DNA of 64,000 nucleotides, taken from positions 62,001 to 126,000 of the forward strand of contig SAAJ01000003.1 of the NCBI GenBank assembly GCA_009929485.1, given 5' to 3'. The number at the start of each line of letters is the position of its first letter. Position 1 is the first letter of the stretch. The position numbers were made by a program, and so were the translations under genes. This DNA is from Negativicutes bacterium. GTDB taxonomy: Bacteria > Bacillota > Negativicutes > Anaeromusales > Anaeromusaceae. This document shows positions 53,106-62,648 of this stretch, piece by piece. The notes under the pieces were generated by a model that was given only the letters and a program-made list of their open reading frames with translations, had not been told where the DNA came from and made no database searches.

Positions 53106-53996
53106 TACCCGTTTCACCAAAAGAGCCTTACGCGTCTTGTCCAGAGTTTTTAAAAACTCGTCCTGCCTGCGCATGGCCAACGATACATACAGTACGTCCA
53201 CAATGTAAATTTGCGCCAGCAGATTTTCAATCGATTCACTGCGATAGAAGCTTTCCGGCGTAGAAGTAATGATTTTGATATCCGCTACCTTCGTCAACGG
53301 CGTATTATGCTTGCCGGTAATGCAAATCGTGGTAGCCCCTGCTTCCTTGGCTTCCTTCAGCGCATCCAAGATCACTTTGCTGCTGCCGGAGCTGCTGATT
53401 CCCACCGCCACATCGCCTGGCGCCATAAGAGACGCCGACATAACCTGAGCGTGAGCATCTTCAATACACTGAGTATAAAAGCCCAAGCGAAAAAATTTAT
53501 GGTAGGCATTTAACGCAACACAGCTAGTGTTGCCCACACCATAAAAGTCAACGCGTTTAGCTTTTTCCAACGCATCAATCGCCATATTCAACTGGTACAT
53601 GTCCAGCACTTCCCGCGTTGCATTGATGGACAGCACATGCGACTCCGCCAGTTTCAAAGCTACATCCGAGATATCGTCCTGCTCGCTGATGCCTTCATGA
53701 ATATGCTCTAAAGGACGTATAAAATCCTTGGCAATGATCAGCTTCATTTCCTGATAACCGCTAAGACTAATCTGCTTGCACAGATTGGTTACCGTAAACT
53801 GGCTGACTTTGCAACAATCCGCCAGTTCCGTAATGCTCAACGAGACAATACTGCGCGGATTTTTCAGGACATAATCGGCTACCAGCTTGGTCCGTTTTCC
53901 CAAATGATGATATTTCTCTGCAATGCGACACAACACCTCATTTTCGGGCTTGTCGCTCTGCGATTGCAGCTCATCTCCCTTTCGTTCCTCAGTCAT
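53103..53996 (-). CDS. RpiR/MurR-family transcriptional regulator
   Basis: 297 residues: N-terminal HTH_6 (about 20-100, with LSITELADCCKVSQFTVTNLCKQISLSGYQEMK) and C-terminal SIS sugar-phosphate-binding domain (about 130-280, with VDFYGVGNTSCVALNAYHKFFRLG, ISSSGSSKVILDALKEAK and TTICITGKHNTPL). The ligand should be a phosphosugar such as MurNAc-6-P. No sugar-catabolic gene is adjacent; the convergent transglycosylase hints at wall metabolism only. Confidence 0.88.
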   Translation of the reverse strand: MTEERKGDELQSQSDKPENEVLCRIAEKYHHLGKRTKLVADYVLKNPRSIVSLSITELADCCKVSQFTVTNLCKQISLSGYQEMKLIIAKDFIRPLEHIHEGISEQDDISDVALKLAESHVLSINATREVLDMYQLNMAIDALEKAKRVDFYGVGNTSCVALNAYHKFFRLGFYTQCIEDAHAQVMSASLMAPGDVAVGISSSGSSKVILDALKEAKEAGATTICITGKHNTPLTKVADIKIITSTPESFYRSESIENLLAQIYIVDVLYVSLAMRRQDEFLKTLDKTRKALLVKRV

Positions 53997-54028
53997 ACCA
54001 GTTCACTACCTTTCTCCCCGTTGTACCG

Positions 54029-54685
54029 TCAAAAAAAGTTCTTAATATCTTTCCAGCTGCCGCTGCGCATGCCGTCGCCCTCGCGGGTTTTGCTAAGACG
54101 CTCAATAGTAAATTCGCGAATATACGTATCGCCGCTAATATTGGCAATGTCTTTTACCAGACGGCCCTCATCTTGAATATTGAAGACCAAAAGCGTAAAC
54201 CACTGCGGCTGTTTGACAGGCTCGGTCTTAACGGCAACGCCCATCGTAACCGGGGATTCCCGCTCTTGAAATTGCCGGGTAAGCCGACGATCATACGTAG
54301 CAAAGGGCATAGCCTTAGGATGCTGAATCAAGGCATATACTTCTGGAAAATATTCTTTAAACTCTTTAATTTTTATGCCCATGTTAGGCGTAAACCGCTG
54401 AATCTGTACGGGCGATCCCGGTTTTTCATTGACATAGGTAACTTCCATTTGAATCCCCAGGCCATTGCGGCTGAAGTTGTGAGTATACGAAGCGATTTTC
54501 GCTTTGCGCTTGCCTTGCGCTTCCCAATCCAGGCGGCTCCAAGTCTGGTTGTCTTCATCAATAATCATGCGGAAGTCGCCATACTGTTTGGCAATGGTTT
54601 CCTTCGTATCGTCAAGGCTGGCAAACGCCACTTGCGCTGTGCCTAAAACTGCTACTGCCACCAACGCAGATAAATAACGTTTCAT
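54029..54685 (-). CDS. Exported protein of unknown function
   Basis: 218 residues with a signal peptide (MKRYLSALVAVAVLGTAQVAFA). The mature part begins with a DDTKETIAKQYGDFRMIIDEDNQTWSR-like segment and is mainly beta with charged turns; a short FNIQDEGRLVKDIANISGDTYIREF region follows. I recognise no family. Start at 54685 behind AGGAGG. Same strand as the RpiR gene after a 32-nt gap, so perhaps co-transcribed with it. Confidence 0.75.
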   Translation of the reverse strand: MKRYLSALVAVAVLGTAQVAFASLDDTKETIAKQYGDFRMIIDEDNQTWSRLDWEAQGKRKAKIASYTHNFSRNGLGIQMEVTYVNEKPGSPVQIQRFTPNMGIKIKEFKEYFPEVYALIQHPKAMPFATYDRRLTRQFQERESPVTMGVAVKTEPVKQPQWFTLLVFNIQDEGRLVKDIANISGDTYIREFTIERLSKTREGDGMRSGSWKDIKNFF

Positions 54686-54811
54686 CTCTAGATCCTCCTC
54701 TTCCTTTTTAACCTTCTCCAAAATTGTTCTATTTGTAACATATTAGACTTTTTTCGCTTAAATCCTGCTGCCGCGAAAAACTATGTCGGAAAAATTGCAC
54801 AAACCGCGGCA

Positions 54812-54850
54812 TAAAAAAAGTCCAGGAAAAGAATGCTCTTCCTGGACTTT
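54812..54850 (-). terminator. Terminator after rpsI
   Basis: AAAGTCCAGGAA/TTCCTGGACTTT hairpin followed by seven T on the minus strand. Confidence 0.9.
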
Positions 54851-54861
54851 CTTGTTGCAAA

Positions 54862-55254
54862 TTAACGTTTCGAGAACTGCGAAGCTTTGCGGGCTTTTTT
54901 GAGGCCGTATTTGCGGCGCTCTTTTTCGCGAGGGTCGCGGGTCAAAAGACCAGCTTTTTTCAAGGACAAGCGAAGTTCGCCGTCAACCTTGAGCAAAGCG
55001 CGCGCGATGCCATGCCGGATAGCGCCGGCTTGGCCAGTGGTGCCGCCGCCTTTTACGCTGGCGACAACATCATATTTACCGAGAGTTTCTGTAACGTCCA
55101 AAGGCTGTTTTACGATGATTTCCATCGTCTTACGGCCAAAGTATTCGTCAAGCTTACGCTCATTTACTACGATATTACCTTCACCGGGGATGAGACGCAC
55201 CCGCGCGACGGAGGTTTTTCTACGGCCAGTGCCGTAATAACTAACTGCTGCCAT
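54862..55254 (-). CDS. rpsI: 30S ribosomal protein S9
   Basis: 130 residues, standard length. [16 protein letters not shown] at the N terminus, [20 protein letters not shown] in the middle, and the basic tail [16 protein letters not shown] that reaches the P-site tRNA. Twenty-one nt after rplM. Confidence 0.99.
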   Translation of the reverse strand: MAAVSYYGTGRRKTSVARVRLIPGEGNIVVNERKLDEYFGRKTMEIIVKQPLDVTETLGKYDVVASVKGGGTTGQAGAIRHGIARALLKVDGELRLSLKKAGLLTRDPREKERRKYGLKKARKASQFSKR

Positions 55255-55275
55255 GATATGGTCCTCCTTTCCGTA

Positions 55276-55716
55276 TTACCGTACGTTGATTTCAAGTACT
55301 TCAGGCTGCTGTGCTGCATGCGGATGCTCCGCACCGCGGTAAACCTTCAGCTTGCGGTACATCTGACGGCCCAAAGTATTCTTCGGCAACATGCCTTTAA
55401 CTGCCAATTCCAGAACGCGTTCAGGCTTGTCAGCCAGCATTTTGCCAGCCGTAGTGAACGTCGTACCGCCAACGTAACCGGAATGACGGAAATACGTTTT
55501 CTGTACCAGTTTTTTACCGGTAAGAACTACTTTTTCTGCATTGATAATGATGACAAAATCACCAGTATCCACATGAGGAGTAAAAATGGGTTTATTTTTG
55601 CCGCGCAGCACTTTTGCTACCTCGGCTGCCAAACGGCCTAACGTCTTGCCTTCAGCGTCTACGATGAACCATTTACGATCCACTTCGGCCGCTTTAGCCA
55701 TAAACGTGGTTTTCAT
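55276..55716 (-). CDS. rplM: 50S ribosomal protein L13
   Basis: 146 residues: [50 protein letters not shown], and [29 protein letters not shown]. Starts the rplM-rpsI unit, with its own promoter and a leader of about 88 nt. Confidence 0.99.
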   Translation of the reverse strand: MKTTFMAKAAEVDRKWFIVDAEGKTLGRLAAEVAKVLRGKNKPIFTPHVDTGDFVIIINAEKVVLTGKKLVQKTYFRHSGYVGGTTFTTAGKMLADKPERVLELAVKGMLPKNTLGRQMYRKLKVYRGAEHPHAAQQPEVLEINVR

Positions 55717-55804
55717 GTGCGATTCCCTCCCTGTTGCTCATGGCTTCATTATGATTTCCTACCTAATGAGTTCCGGGGCTAATGGAATTCATGGCAAAAT
55801 CTCA
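55717..55804 (-). ncRNA. Probable L13 leader
   Basis: The untranslated leader of rplM on the minus strand includes ATTAGCCCCGGAACTCATTAGG, then TAGGAAATCATAATGAAGCC and CATGAGC, with CTCAT/ATGAG able to pair. Position and these blocks fit the Firmicute L13 leader through which L13 represses its own operon. Identified from memory of the consensus only. Confidence 0.5.
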
Positions 55805-55811
55805 TAAAGTA

Positions 55812-55840
55812 ATTTTATTAAAAGACGTCCCTGCTGTCAA
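55812..55840 (-). promoter_or_regulatory. Promoter of rplM-rpsI
   Basis: Minus strand: TTGACA, 17-bp spacer, TAAAAT. It lies in the last codons of truA. Confidence 0.8.
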
Positions 55841-56615
55841 TACCCTGGAAAAAGTAAATTTCATTTTTAGCCCATTGATAAAAAATCTTTTGCAAAAATA
55901 ATCCTTGCGGCGGCGCTGTCGGCGGCGCCAAGGAACGATCTTTAGCCTTAACCAACGCGGCAAATTCATCGACAAGCAGCTCGCCTCGGCCAACCGCTGC
56001 AAAAGCGCCGACCAAATTCCGCACCATATGGTATAAAAAACCATCGCCGCAAACATGAAAGGTCAATAAGTTTCCTTCCGCCTGCCAGCCGGCGCTGAAA
56101 ATAGTTCGTACCGGCTGCACTGGCGCACTGCCTACGGCGCGAAAGCTGGAAAAATCATGCTGCCCCAAAATATATTCCGTAGCTTTCTCCATGGCGGCCA
56201 CATCAAGCTTTTTAGTTACCATCCAAGCATAGTGACGGCCAAAAGGGCTTTCAGGCGCATCATGACGCAAACGATACAGATAGCGTTTAGCCACGGCCGA
56301 TCTACGCGCGTGAAAAGACGTATCCGCGTCTTCCGCCGCCACCACGGCGATATCCGCTGGCAGCATCCCCCGGGCCGCTCTAGGAATGCGTTCTGCTGGA
56401 ATGCGTCCTTCCGTATCAAAATGGACAGTTTGCCCCCAAGCATGAACGCCGGTATCAGTTCGGCCGGCGCCGGTCATACGCAGCTGATGCCCAAAAAGAG
56501 GCGCCAAACGCTCCTCCAATACCTGTTGTACCGCAAGCGCGTTCTGTTGCCGCTGAAATCCGTGATAGGCGCTACCGTCGTAAGCCACCGTCAATTTTAA
56601 ACGCCGCGCGGTCAT
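55818..56615 (-). CDS. truA: tRNA pseudouridine(38-40) synthase TruA
   Basis: 265 residues. YDGSAYHGFQRQQNA, the catalytic Asp in GAGRTDTGVHAWGQTVHF, ARRSAVAKRYLYRL, and DGFLYHMVRNLVGAFAAVGRGE. ATG at 56615 overlaps the ecfT stop as ATGA, so it is coupled to the transporter genes. Confidence 0.97.
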   Translation of the reverse strand: MTARRLKLTVAYDGSAYHGFQRQQNALAVQQVLEERLAPLFGHQLRMTGAGRTDTGVHAWGQTVHFDTEGRIPAERIPRAARGMLPADIAVVAAEDADTSFHARRSAVAKRYLYRLRHDAPESPFGRHYAWMVTKKLDVAAMEKATEYILGQHDFSSFRAVGSAPVQPVRTIFSAGWQAEGNLLTFHVCGDGFLYHMVRNLVGAFAAVGRGELLVDEFAALVKAKDRSLAPPTAPPQGLFLQKIFYQWAKNEIYFFQGIDSRDVF

Positions 56616-57418
56616 GGTTGCATCCCCCAACGCAGCCAGACCAACAGCAAGGCAAAGAGCATCAAAAAGAGAGCCGCCACGGCATCCTGCCGTCGATACT
56701 GCAACGGATGCATGCGGGTCCGGCCTTCGCCGCCTCGATAACAGCGGGCTTCCATGGCTGTAGCCAGCTCGTCCGCCCGCCGAAAGGCGCTGATGAATAG
56801 CGGCACAAGCACTGGCACCAAATTCTTTCCCCGCCGCAGCAAAGAGCCGCTGGAAAAATCAACGCCTCGGGCTTCCTGGGCTTTAATAATGCGCTGCGTT
56901 TCCTCTAACAAAGTCGGGATAAACCGCAGAGCAATGGTCATCATCATGGCCAGCTCATGCGCCGGCAGGCCCCAGCGCTTGGCAGGACGCAGCAACGCCT
57001 CCAAGCCATCTGTCAACGCAATAGGCGAAGTAGTAAAAGTTAAAAGAGACGACGACACGATCAAAAGCGCCAGCCGCCCCGCCATACGCCCGCCTTGCTG
57101 CAGCCCTCCGTCTGTTACCGCAAAGGGTCCCCAGGCAGCCAACGTTTCCCCTTGGCCGCTGAAGGCATGAATCAGTACGGTAAGCAGCAAAATCGGCCAG
57201 AGTGGTTTCAAGGAACGAAGGACAAGGCCAACGGGCAATTGAGCGCTCAGTATCAACACCGCCAAAAAAACTAAAAAGACGCCATAAGAAGCAGCGCTTT
57301 CCAACAAGAAAATGATCAGAATACACCCTAAAGCCCCTGCTATTTTAGTGCGCGGATCTAAGGCGTGCACTGCCGAATTCCCCGGGAAATACTGCCCGAC
57401 AAGAAGGTTATTCAACAT
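56612..57418 (-). CDS. ecfT: ECF transporter transmembrane protein EcfT
   Basis: 268 residues, five to six membrane helices. The N terminus LVGQYFPGNSAVHALDPRTKI and the coupling motifs AQEARGVDF and AMEARCYRGG (Ala-Arg-Gly type) are diagnostic. It joins the two ATPases with interchangeable vitamin-binding S proteins, none of which is in the window. Start at 57418 behind AAGGAGGT, within the end of ecfA2. Confidence 0.95.
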   Translation of the reverse strand: MLNNLLVGQYFPGNSAVHALDPRTKIAGALGCILIIFLLESAASYGVFLVFLAVLILSAQLPVGLVLRSLKPLWPILLLTVLIHAFSGQGETLAAWGPFAVTDGGLQQGGRMAGRLALLIVSSSLLTFTTSPIALTDGLEALLRPAKRWGLPAHELAMMMTIALRFIPTLLEETQRIIKAQEARGVDFSSGSLLRRGKNLVPVLVPLFISAFRRADELATAMEARCYRGGEGRTRMHPLQYRRQDAVAALFLMLFALLLVWLRWGMQP

Positions 57419-58289
57419 GAACTTGACCTCCTTGCTTCCGGAGAATGGCTGCAATTTCCTGGGCCGCTTCCTTCGGCGTAACTGCTTGGCTCGCCTTTAG
57501 CGGCAATCCCGCTTGCGTCAAAGCACCCATAAGCTTGGTTACCCCTGGAGGCTCCAGGCCGCAAGATTTGAGCAGAGTTCCTTCTTCTTGGAAAATCTGC
57601 TGCGGCGAACCGTCTAGTAAAAGTTGTCCCTGATCCAACACCAAAAGACGCTGCGCCAAACGCGCCGCGTCCTCCATATTGTGCGTTACAAGCAAAATTC
57701 CCATGCCGGTTTCCGCCTGCAGCTGCAACAACTGCCCATAAATTTCATCGCGGCCCTTCGGATCCAGACCGGCAGAGGGTTCGTCTAAAATCAAATATTC
57801 CGGACGCAAAGCAAGAATACCAGCTAGAGCCACCCGGCGCATCTGCCCTCCTGATAATTGAAACGGAGAACAAGGTCCATGCTCTGCTTCATCCAAGCCA
57901 ACCAGCTTCATCGCCCAGGAAACCCGCCGCGCCACCTCTTCTTCCGGCAAACCGGCATTGCGCGGTCCAAAGGCAATATCGGCGCTTACGGTTTCTTCAA
58001 ACAACTGGTGTTCCGGATACTGAAACACCAAGCCCACGCGCCGTCTAGCCGTCTTAGCGGCTTCGCTCCCGCCGCTAAACTCACAGCCGTCCAAAAGAAC
58101 CTGTCCTACGCTCGGTTTTAGCAGACCCGCCAGGATTTGCACCAACGTAGATTTGCCGGAACCGGTATGTCCAATCAAAGCCACTCGCTCTCCTGGAGCT
58201 AACTCCAAGTTTAAATCGCGCAGTGCGTCTTGGGCAAAAGGAGTTCCAGGCGAATAGGTATGTTGTAGTTGTGTTACCACTAGGGACAT
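57408..58289 (-). CDS. ecfA2: ECF transporter ATP-binding protein EcfA2
   Basis: 293 residues. Walker A GHTGSGKST, Q-loop VFQYPEHQLFEETV, signature LSGGQMRRVALAG, Walker B YLILDEPSAGLD, and switch His in VTHNMED. The order ecfA1-ecfA2-ecfT-truA after rplQ is the standard Firmicute arrangement. ATG at 58289 overlaps the ecfA1 end by 10 nt. Confidence 0.95.
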   Translation of the reverse strand: MSLVVTQLQHTYSPGTPFAQDALRDLNLELAPGERVALIGHTGSGKSTLVQILAGLLKPSVGQVLLDGCEFSGGSEAAKTARRRVGLVFQYPEHQLFEETVSADIAFGPRNAGLPEEEVARRVSWAMKLVGLDEAEHGPCSPFQLSGGQMRRVALAGILALRPEYLILDEPSAGLDPKGRDEIYGQLLQLQAETGMGILLVTHNMEDAARLAQRLLVLDQGQLLLDGSPQQIFQEEGTLLKSCGLEPPGVTKLMGALTQAGLPLKASQAVTPKEAAQEIAAILRKQGGQVHVE

Positions 58290-59146
58290 AATGCTTTCAC
58301 CAACGCTTCGTCTGTAATTATAGGGCTTGTTGCCGCCAACAGCCCCTGCTGCTGCAAATGCCAAGCTACTTCCGCCGCCACGGGCACATCTAAGCCCATT
58401 TCTTTCAAGCGAGGAACCTGGCAGAAAATTCCCTCCGGCGTCCCGTTCGCTACGATTCGCCCCTTGTCCATAACAACGACCCGATCAGCGGCTACTGCTT
58501 CTTCCATAAAATGAGTAATATAAACAACAGTAATGCCCTGCTGCCGATGCAAGTCGCAAACGGTTTGCAAAACCTCCTGGCGCCCTTGGGGGTCCAACAT
58601 CGCTGTTGGCTCATCCAACACCAGACAAACCGGCTGCATGGCTAATACACCGGCAATAGCAACCCGCTGCTTCTGACCTCCGGACAGCAAATGCGGCGCA
58701 TGCTGACGATAGTCGCTCATGCCCACTTGCGCCAAAGCTTGCTCAACCCGACTAACAATTTCCGCTGTGGGTACGCCAAGATTTTCCGGCCCGAAGGCCA
58801 CATCTTCCTCTACTAGCGTCGCCACTAGCTGGTTGTCGGGGTTTTGAAACACCATGCCAACCTGTTGGCGAATCTGCCAAAGTTGCTCGGCTTCCCTCGT
58901 ATCACGGCCTGCTACCAAACAGCGTCCTTCGGTCGGCAAGAGCAGGGCGTTCAAATGCTTAGCCAGCGTGGATTTACCGGAACCGTTTGTACCGATGATG
59001 GCTACAAACTCTCCCGGCTGAATCACCAAATCCACCTCTGCCAAAGCATAGGCAATTTCATTTTTAAGGCCCTGATAGCTATGACTTAGCTTTTCCAGGC
59101 AAATGAACGGTTCCAAACGTTTTCTTCCCTTCCTTGGTTTTGCCAT
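58280..59146 (-). CDS. ecfA1: ECF transporter ATP-binding protein EcfA1
   Basis: About 288 residues. Walker A GTNGSGKST, Q-loop VFQNPDNQLVATLVEEDVAFGPENLG, signature LSGGQKQRVAIAG, Walker B CLVLDEPTAMLD, and switch His in ITHFMEE. The start is uncertain: ATG 59146 lacks a good ribosome site; a TTG at 59116 (MEPFICLEKL) lies behind the purine-rich AAGGAAGGGAAG and may be the real one. Confidence 0.93.
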   Translation of the reverse strand: MAKPRKGRKRLEPFICLEKLSHSYQGLKNEIAYALAEVDLVIQPGEFVAIIGTNGSGKSTLAKHLNALLLPTEGRCLVAGRDTREAEQLWQIRQQVGMVFQNPDNQLVATLVEEDVAFGPENLGVPTAEIVSRVEQALAQVGMSDYRQHAPHLLSGGQKQRVAIAGVLAMQPVCLVLDEPTAMLDPQGRQEVLQTVCDLHRQQGITVVYITHFMEEAVAADRVVVMDKGRIVANGTPEGIFCQVPRLKEMGLDVPVAAEVAWHLQQQGLLAATSPIITDEALVKALCP

Positions 59147-59187
59147 CGACAAGTTAACCACAAAAATATTCCGGTTTACTTATACGA

Positions 59188-59236
59188 CAAAAACAGGCAC
59201 GAAAAATCACACTAACAGATGATCTTCCGTGCCTGT
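59188..59236 (-). terminator. Terminator after rplQ
   Basis: A 9-bp stem (ACAGGCACG/CGTGCCTGT) closing a 26-nt AT-rich loop, with TTTTTG following on the minus strand; ends the long ribosomal transcript. Confidence 0.75.
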
Positions 59237-59272
59237 GGCAAAGAAAGGCGACCATCCGGTCGCCCCATGCAG

Positions 59273-59608
59273 TTACACCAACTCGAGAATCGCCATCGGC
59301 GCAGCGTCGCCACGACGGGGGCCTAATTTCAGCACCCGAGTGTAGCCACCTTGCCGTTCTGCGTATTTCGGGGCGATGGTGTCAAACAATTTCTTCGTAA
59401 CTTCTTCGTCTACCCAGACCAACACTTGACGACGGGCATGAAGGTCACCCTTTTTCGCCAAGGTAATCATTTTTTCAGCCAGACCGCTGACTTCTTTGGC
59501 TTTCGCCTCAGTCGTCTCGATGCGCTCATGCGCAAAGAAGGAAGTCAGCAGGCTGCGGAAGAGCGCCTTACGGGCGCTAGAATCGCGTCCCAGTTTACGA
59601 TAGGCCAT
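59273..59608 (-). CDS. rplQ: 50S ribosomal protein L17
   Basis: 111 residues, the compact bacterial form: [56 protein letters not shown] and [24 protein letters not shown]. Eighteen nt after rpoA. Confidence 0.98.
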   Translation of the reverse strand: MAYRKLGRDSSARKALFRSLLTSFFAHERIETTEAKAKEVSGLAEKMITLAKKGDLHARRQVLVWVDEEVTKKLFDTIAPKYAERQGGYTRVLKLGPRRGDAAPMAILELV

Positions 59609-59626
59609 TCTTCTCGTCCCTCCTCC

Positions 59627-60580
59627 TTATTCTTCCGTTTCCTTAAGACCTGATCCCAGTTCTACAAGCTTTTTCTTCACTTCTTCCAGGGATTTACGGC
59701 CCAAGTTACGGACTTTCATCATATCGTCTTCCGTTTTTTGCGTCAGCTCAGCTACTGTATTAATGCCAGCCCGCTTCAAGCAGTTATAAGAACGTACCGA
59801 TAAATCCAGATCTTCGATGGTCATTTCCAAATTGGGGCCGTCTTCCGGCTCCTTGGCAAAACCACTTTCCGGTCCTTCTTCTTCCGGCACTTCGCCTGCC
59901 ATGTTTTGGAAGAGTTTCAAATGCGCAATCATGATCGTTGCCGATTTACTGATTGCTTCTTCCGGCTTGATGCTGCCATCGGTCCATACTTCCAGCGTCA
60001 GCTTGTCATAGTCAGTTACATTGCCAACACGAGTGTCAGCAATGGCATAATTGACGCGCTGAATCGGCGAAAAAATGGAATCGATAGGAATCACGCCAAT
60101 GACATGATCGCTTTTCTTGTTCTTATCAGCCGGAACATAGCCGCGGCCTTTTTCAGCGACAATCTCCATCCGCAAAGAAGCACCTTGGCCAACGGTGGCA
60201 ATATGCTTTTCCGGGTTGAGGATTTCCACGTCTGAACTAGCGATAATGTCAGCTGCGGTAACACTTTTCTCACCATCGACTTCAATACGAAGTACAACCG
60301 GCTCGTCAGTGTACATTTTTAAACGCAGCTCTTTGAGATTGAGGATGATGTCGGTGACATCTTCCCGCACTCCGGGAACTACGGAAAACTCATGATCCAC
60401 GCCTTCAATGCGCACAGAGGTAACTGCCGCACCAGTCAACGACGATAACAAAATGCGCCGTAAACTATTACCGAGGGTAGTACCATAACCGCGTTCCAAT
60501 GGTTCACAAACAAATTTGCCATAGCGATTGTCTTCACGGCTTTCGACAATTTCAATTCTTGGCTTTTCGATTTCCATCAT
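59627..60580 (-). CDS. rpoA: DNA-directed RNA polymerase subunit alpha
   Basis: 317 residues: N-terminal assembly domain ([34 protein letters not shown] region) and C-terminal helix-hairpin-helix domain ([43 protein letters not shown]), joined by an acidic linker at about 230-250. AGGAGG about 10 nt before the ATG. Confidence 0.99.
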   Translation of the reverse strand: MMEIEKPRIEIVESREDNRYGKFVCEPLERGYGTTLGNSLRRILLSSLTGAAVTSVRIEGVDHEFSVVPGVREDVTDIILNLKELRLKMYTDEPVVLRIEVDGEKSVTAADIIASSDVEILNPEKHIATVGQGASLRMEIVAEKGRGYVPADKNKKSDHVIGVIPIDSIFSPIQRVNYAIADTRVGNVTDYDKLTLEVWTDGSIKPEEAISKSATIMIAHLKLFQNMAGEVPEEEGPESGFAKEPEDGPNLEMTIEDLDLSVRSYNCLKRAGINTVAELTQKTEDDMMKVRNLGRKSLEEVKKKLVELGSGLKETEE

Positions 60581-60635
60581 TAGGAAGCGACCTCCTCTTC
60601 GCGCGTTGCTACTACGCTATGCCACAGAAAGGACA

Positions 60636-61271
60636 TTAACGCGAGTAGAGCTCGACGATGAGATGTTCCACGATGGGGCAGTCGATCTCTTCTCGGCTGG
60701 GGAAGCGAGCCACTTTGGCGCTAACCGCCTCAGGGGTCACCGTAACGTCTTCAACCCATGCAGGAACTGTCTTGCTGCCGTAAGTTTCAATCATCATTTT
60801 GATGATCGGAGATTCCATGCTGGTTTCATGTACAGCAACTACGTCGCCAACACGAACCTGGAAGGAAGGAATATTTACCCGACGGCCGTTCACAGTCATG
60901 AGACCATGACGAACCAACTGGCGAGCTTGGTTGCGGCTAGCCGCAAAACCCATGCGGAAAACCGCATTGTCTAAACGACGCTCCAGCAGAACCAGCAAGT
61001 TTTCACCGGTAATACCTTTAGTACGCTCAGCGCGATCAAAGTATTTCCGGAACTGACCTTCCAGAATGCCGTAAATCCGGCGGGCTTTTTGCTTTTCACG
61101 CAGCTGCAAGCCATATTCCGAAACCTTTTTACGTCCTTGGCCGTGCTGGCCGGGAGCGTAGGCACGTTTCGTGAACGCGCACTTGTCGCCATAGCATTTA
61201 TCACCTTTGAGGTAGAGCTTCGCGCCTTCACGGCGGCAAAGTCTGCACACAGGACCCGTATATCTAGCCAT
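60636..61271 (-). CDS. rpsD: 30S ribosomal protein S4
   Basis: 211 residues, the zinc-binding type: [23 protein letters not shown] supplies four cysteines at the N terminus (two CXXC-like pairs). S4 RNA-binding domain at [32 protein letters not shown]. Lies between rpsK and rpoA as usual in Firmicutes that keep rpsD in this operon. Confidence 0.99.
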   Translation of the reverse strand: MARYTGPVCRLCRREGAKLYLKGDKCYGDKCAFTKRAYAPGQHGQGRKKVSEYGLQLREKQKARRIYGILEGQFRKYFDRAERTKGITGENLLVLLERRLDNAVFRMGFAASRNQARQLVRHGLMTVNGRRVNIPSFQVRVGDVVAVHETSMESPIIKMMIETYGSKTVPAWVEDVTVTPEAVSAKVARFPSREEIDCPIVEHLIVELYSR

Positions 61272-61294
61272 TCCTCTTCAACACCTCCCGAAAA

Positions 61295-61687
61295 TTATAC
61301 TCTTCTCCGCTTGGGCGGACGGCAACCGTTATGTGGAATGGGAGTAACGTCCTTGATCAGGTTTACTTCCAAACCAGATGCCTGCAAAGAGCGGATCGCC
61401 GCTTCACGTCCTGATCCAGGACCCTTTACAAACACTTCCACCTGCTTGAGACCATGTTCCATAGCTACCTTGGCAGCGGCTTCTGCAGCCATCTGTGCCG
61501 CAAAAGGAGTGCTCTTGCGGGAGCCGCGGAAACCAAGGCCGCCGGCACTAGCCCAGGAAAGAGTATTGCCTTTGGTATCGGTGATGGTGACGATGGTATT
61601 ATTGAAAGTAGAGCGGATGTGAGCATGACCATGCTCAACGTTTTTCCGTTCTCTTCTTTTGGTTCTAACAACTTTTTTCGCTACCAC
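61295..61687 (-). CDS. rpsK: 30S ribosomal protein S11
   Basis: 130 residues: [67 protein letters not shown] and the tail [12 protein letters not shown]. Twenty-two nt after rpsM. Confidence 0.99.
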   Translation of the reverse strand: MVAKKVVRTKRRERKNVEHGHAHIRSTFNNTIVTITDTKGNTLSWASAGGLGFRGSRKSTPFAAQMAAEAAAKVAMEHGLKQVEVFVKGPGSGREAAIRSLQASGLEVNLIKDVTPIPHNGCRPPKRRRV

Positions 61688-61709
61688 GCGTGTTTCCCTC
61701 CTTTACGGA

Positions 61710-62081
61710 TTATTTTTTCTTCTTGGCGCCAACAGTCCGCTTAGGACCTTTGCGAGTGCGGGCATTGTTCTTCGTGTTCTGTCCACGCACAGGCAAGCCT
61801 ATGCGATGACGGCGGCCACGGTATGAGCCAATCTCAATCAAACGCTTGATATTGAGCTGCTGTTCACGCCGCAGGTCGCCTTCGACCTTGTAGTTTTTGT
61901 CAATCAGTTCACGAAGTTTAGCTACTTCTTCTTCCGTTAGATCCCGGGTGCGAGTATCAGGATTGATTCCCGCTGCAGCCAGGATTTCACTGGACAAAGT
62001 CGGCCCAACTCCATAGATGTATGTCAAAGAGATTTCCACGCGCTTATCGCGCGGTAAATCCACACCGGCAATACGTGCCAT
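61710..62081 (-). CDS. rpsM: 30S ribosomal protein S13
   Basis: 123 residues: [25 protein letters not shown] at the start, helix-two-turn-helix region, [26 protein letters not shown] and a lysine tail. Fourteen nt after rpmJ. Confidence 0.99.
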   Translation of the reverse strand: MARIAGVDLPRDKRVEISLTYIYGVGPTLSSEILAAAGINPDTRTRDLTEEEVAKLRELIDKNYKVEGDLRREQQLNIKRLIEIGSYRGRRHRIGLPVRGQNTKNNARTRKGPKRTVGAKKKK

Positions 62082-62095
62082 CGAACAGCCACCTC

Positions 62096-62209
62096 CTAAC
62101 CTTGTTTTTGTTTATGCTTCGGATTTTCACAAATGACCATGACATGGCCATGACGCTTGATGACTTTGCATTTTTCGCAAATGGTCTTCACCGAAGGTCT
62201 TACTTTCAT
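62096..62209 (-). CDS. rpmJ: 50S ribosomal protein L36
   Basis: 37 residues ([20 protein letters not shown] then [17 protein letters not shown]). The zinc ligands CEKC, the later Cys and His are intact, so the C+ form. About 50 nt after infA. Confidence 0.97.
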   Translation of the reverse strand: MKVRPSVKTICEKCKVIKRHGHVMVICENPKHKQKQG

Positions 62210-62260
62210 TTGCCTTGGCCTCCTTCTCTGCGCAGCCCGACGGGCTGCCCCGTTATCCGC

Positions 62261-62479
62261 CTATTTAAAGCGATAGGTAATACGGCCGCGCTTCAAATCG
62301 TACGGTGTTAATTCAACAGTAACACGATCTCCCGGCAGGATGCGAATAAAATGCATCCGAATCTTACCGGAAACATGCGCCAGCACGACATGTCCATTTT
62401 CCAGTTTAACTTGAAACATGGCGTTTGGCAATGCCTCAACTACCGTACCTTCTACTTCAATTACATCTTGTTTGGACAC
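62261..62479 (-). CDS. infA: Translation initiation factor IF-1
   Basis: 72 residues, a single S1/OB fold: [58 protein letters not shown] and GRITYRFK. Preceded by GAGGGAGAT. Confidence 0.99.
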   Translation of the reverse strand: MSKQDVIEVEGTVVEALPNAMFQVKLENGHVVLAHVSGKIRMHFIRILPGDRVTVELTPYDLKRGRITYRFK

Positions 62480-62648
62480 GAGATCTCCCTCCTCGCCCGC
62501 TTCTTACACCTGTTGTGCCATCCTGCCCGCAATCCGCTGACAAATGGCTTCGTCCGTCCGGCCAGCCGCAAAAACGACCGGTCCAGACGCCGTTGCCGTG
62601 CATAACCGCCGTTTAGCAAGCTATACACTTTTCCTGCAGTCATTTCGT
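62480..62648 (-). other. Spacer between map and infA, no convincing gene
   Basis: In many related genomes a small KOW-domain RNA-binding protein gene sits here. The minus strand has an open frame of 63 codons from a GTG at 62652 that overlaps the map stop (GTGA), but the predicted product is an Arg-rich string without KOW features and has no ribosome site. Another frame reads GPVVFAAGRTDEAICQRIAG then MAQQV before a stop but has no start. Could be a decayed gene. Confidence 0.4.
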
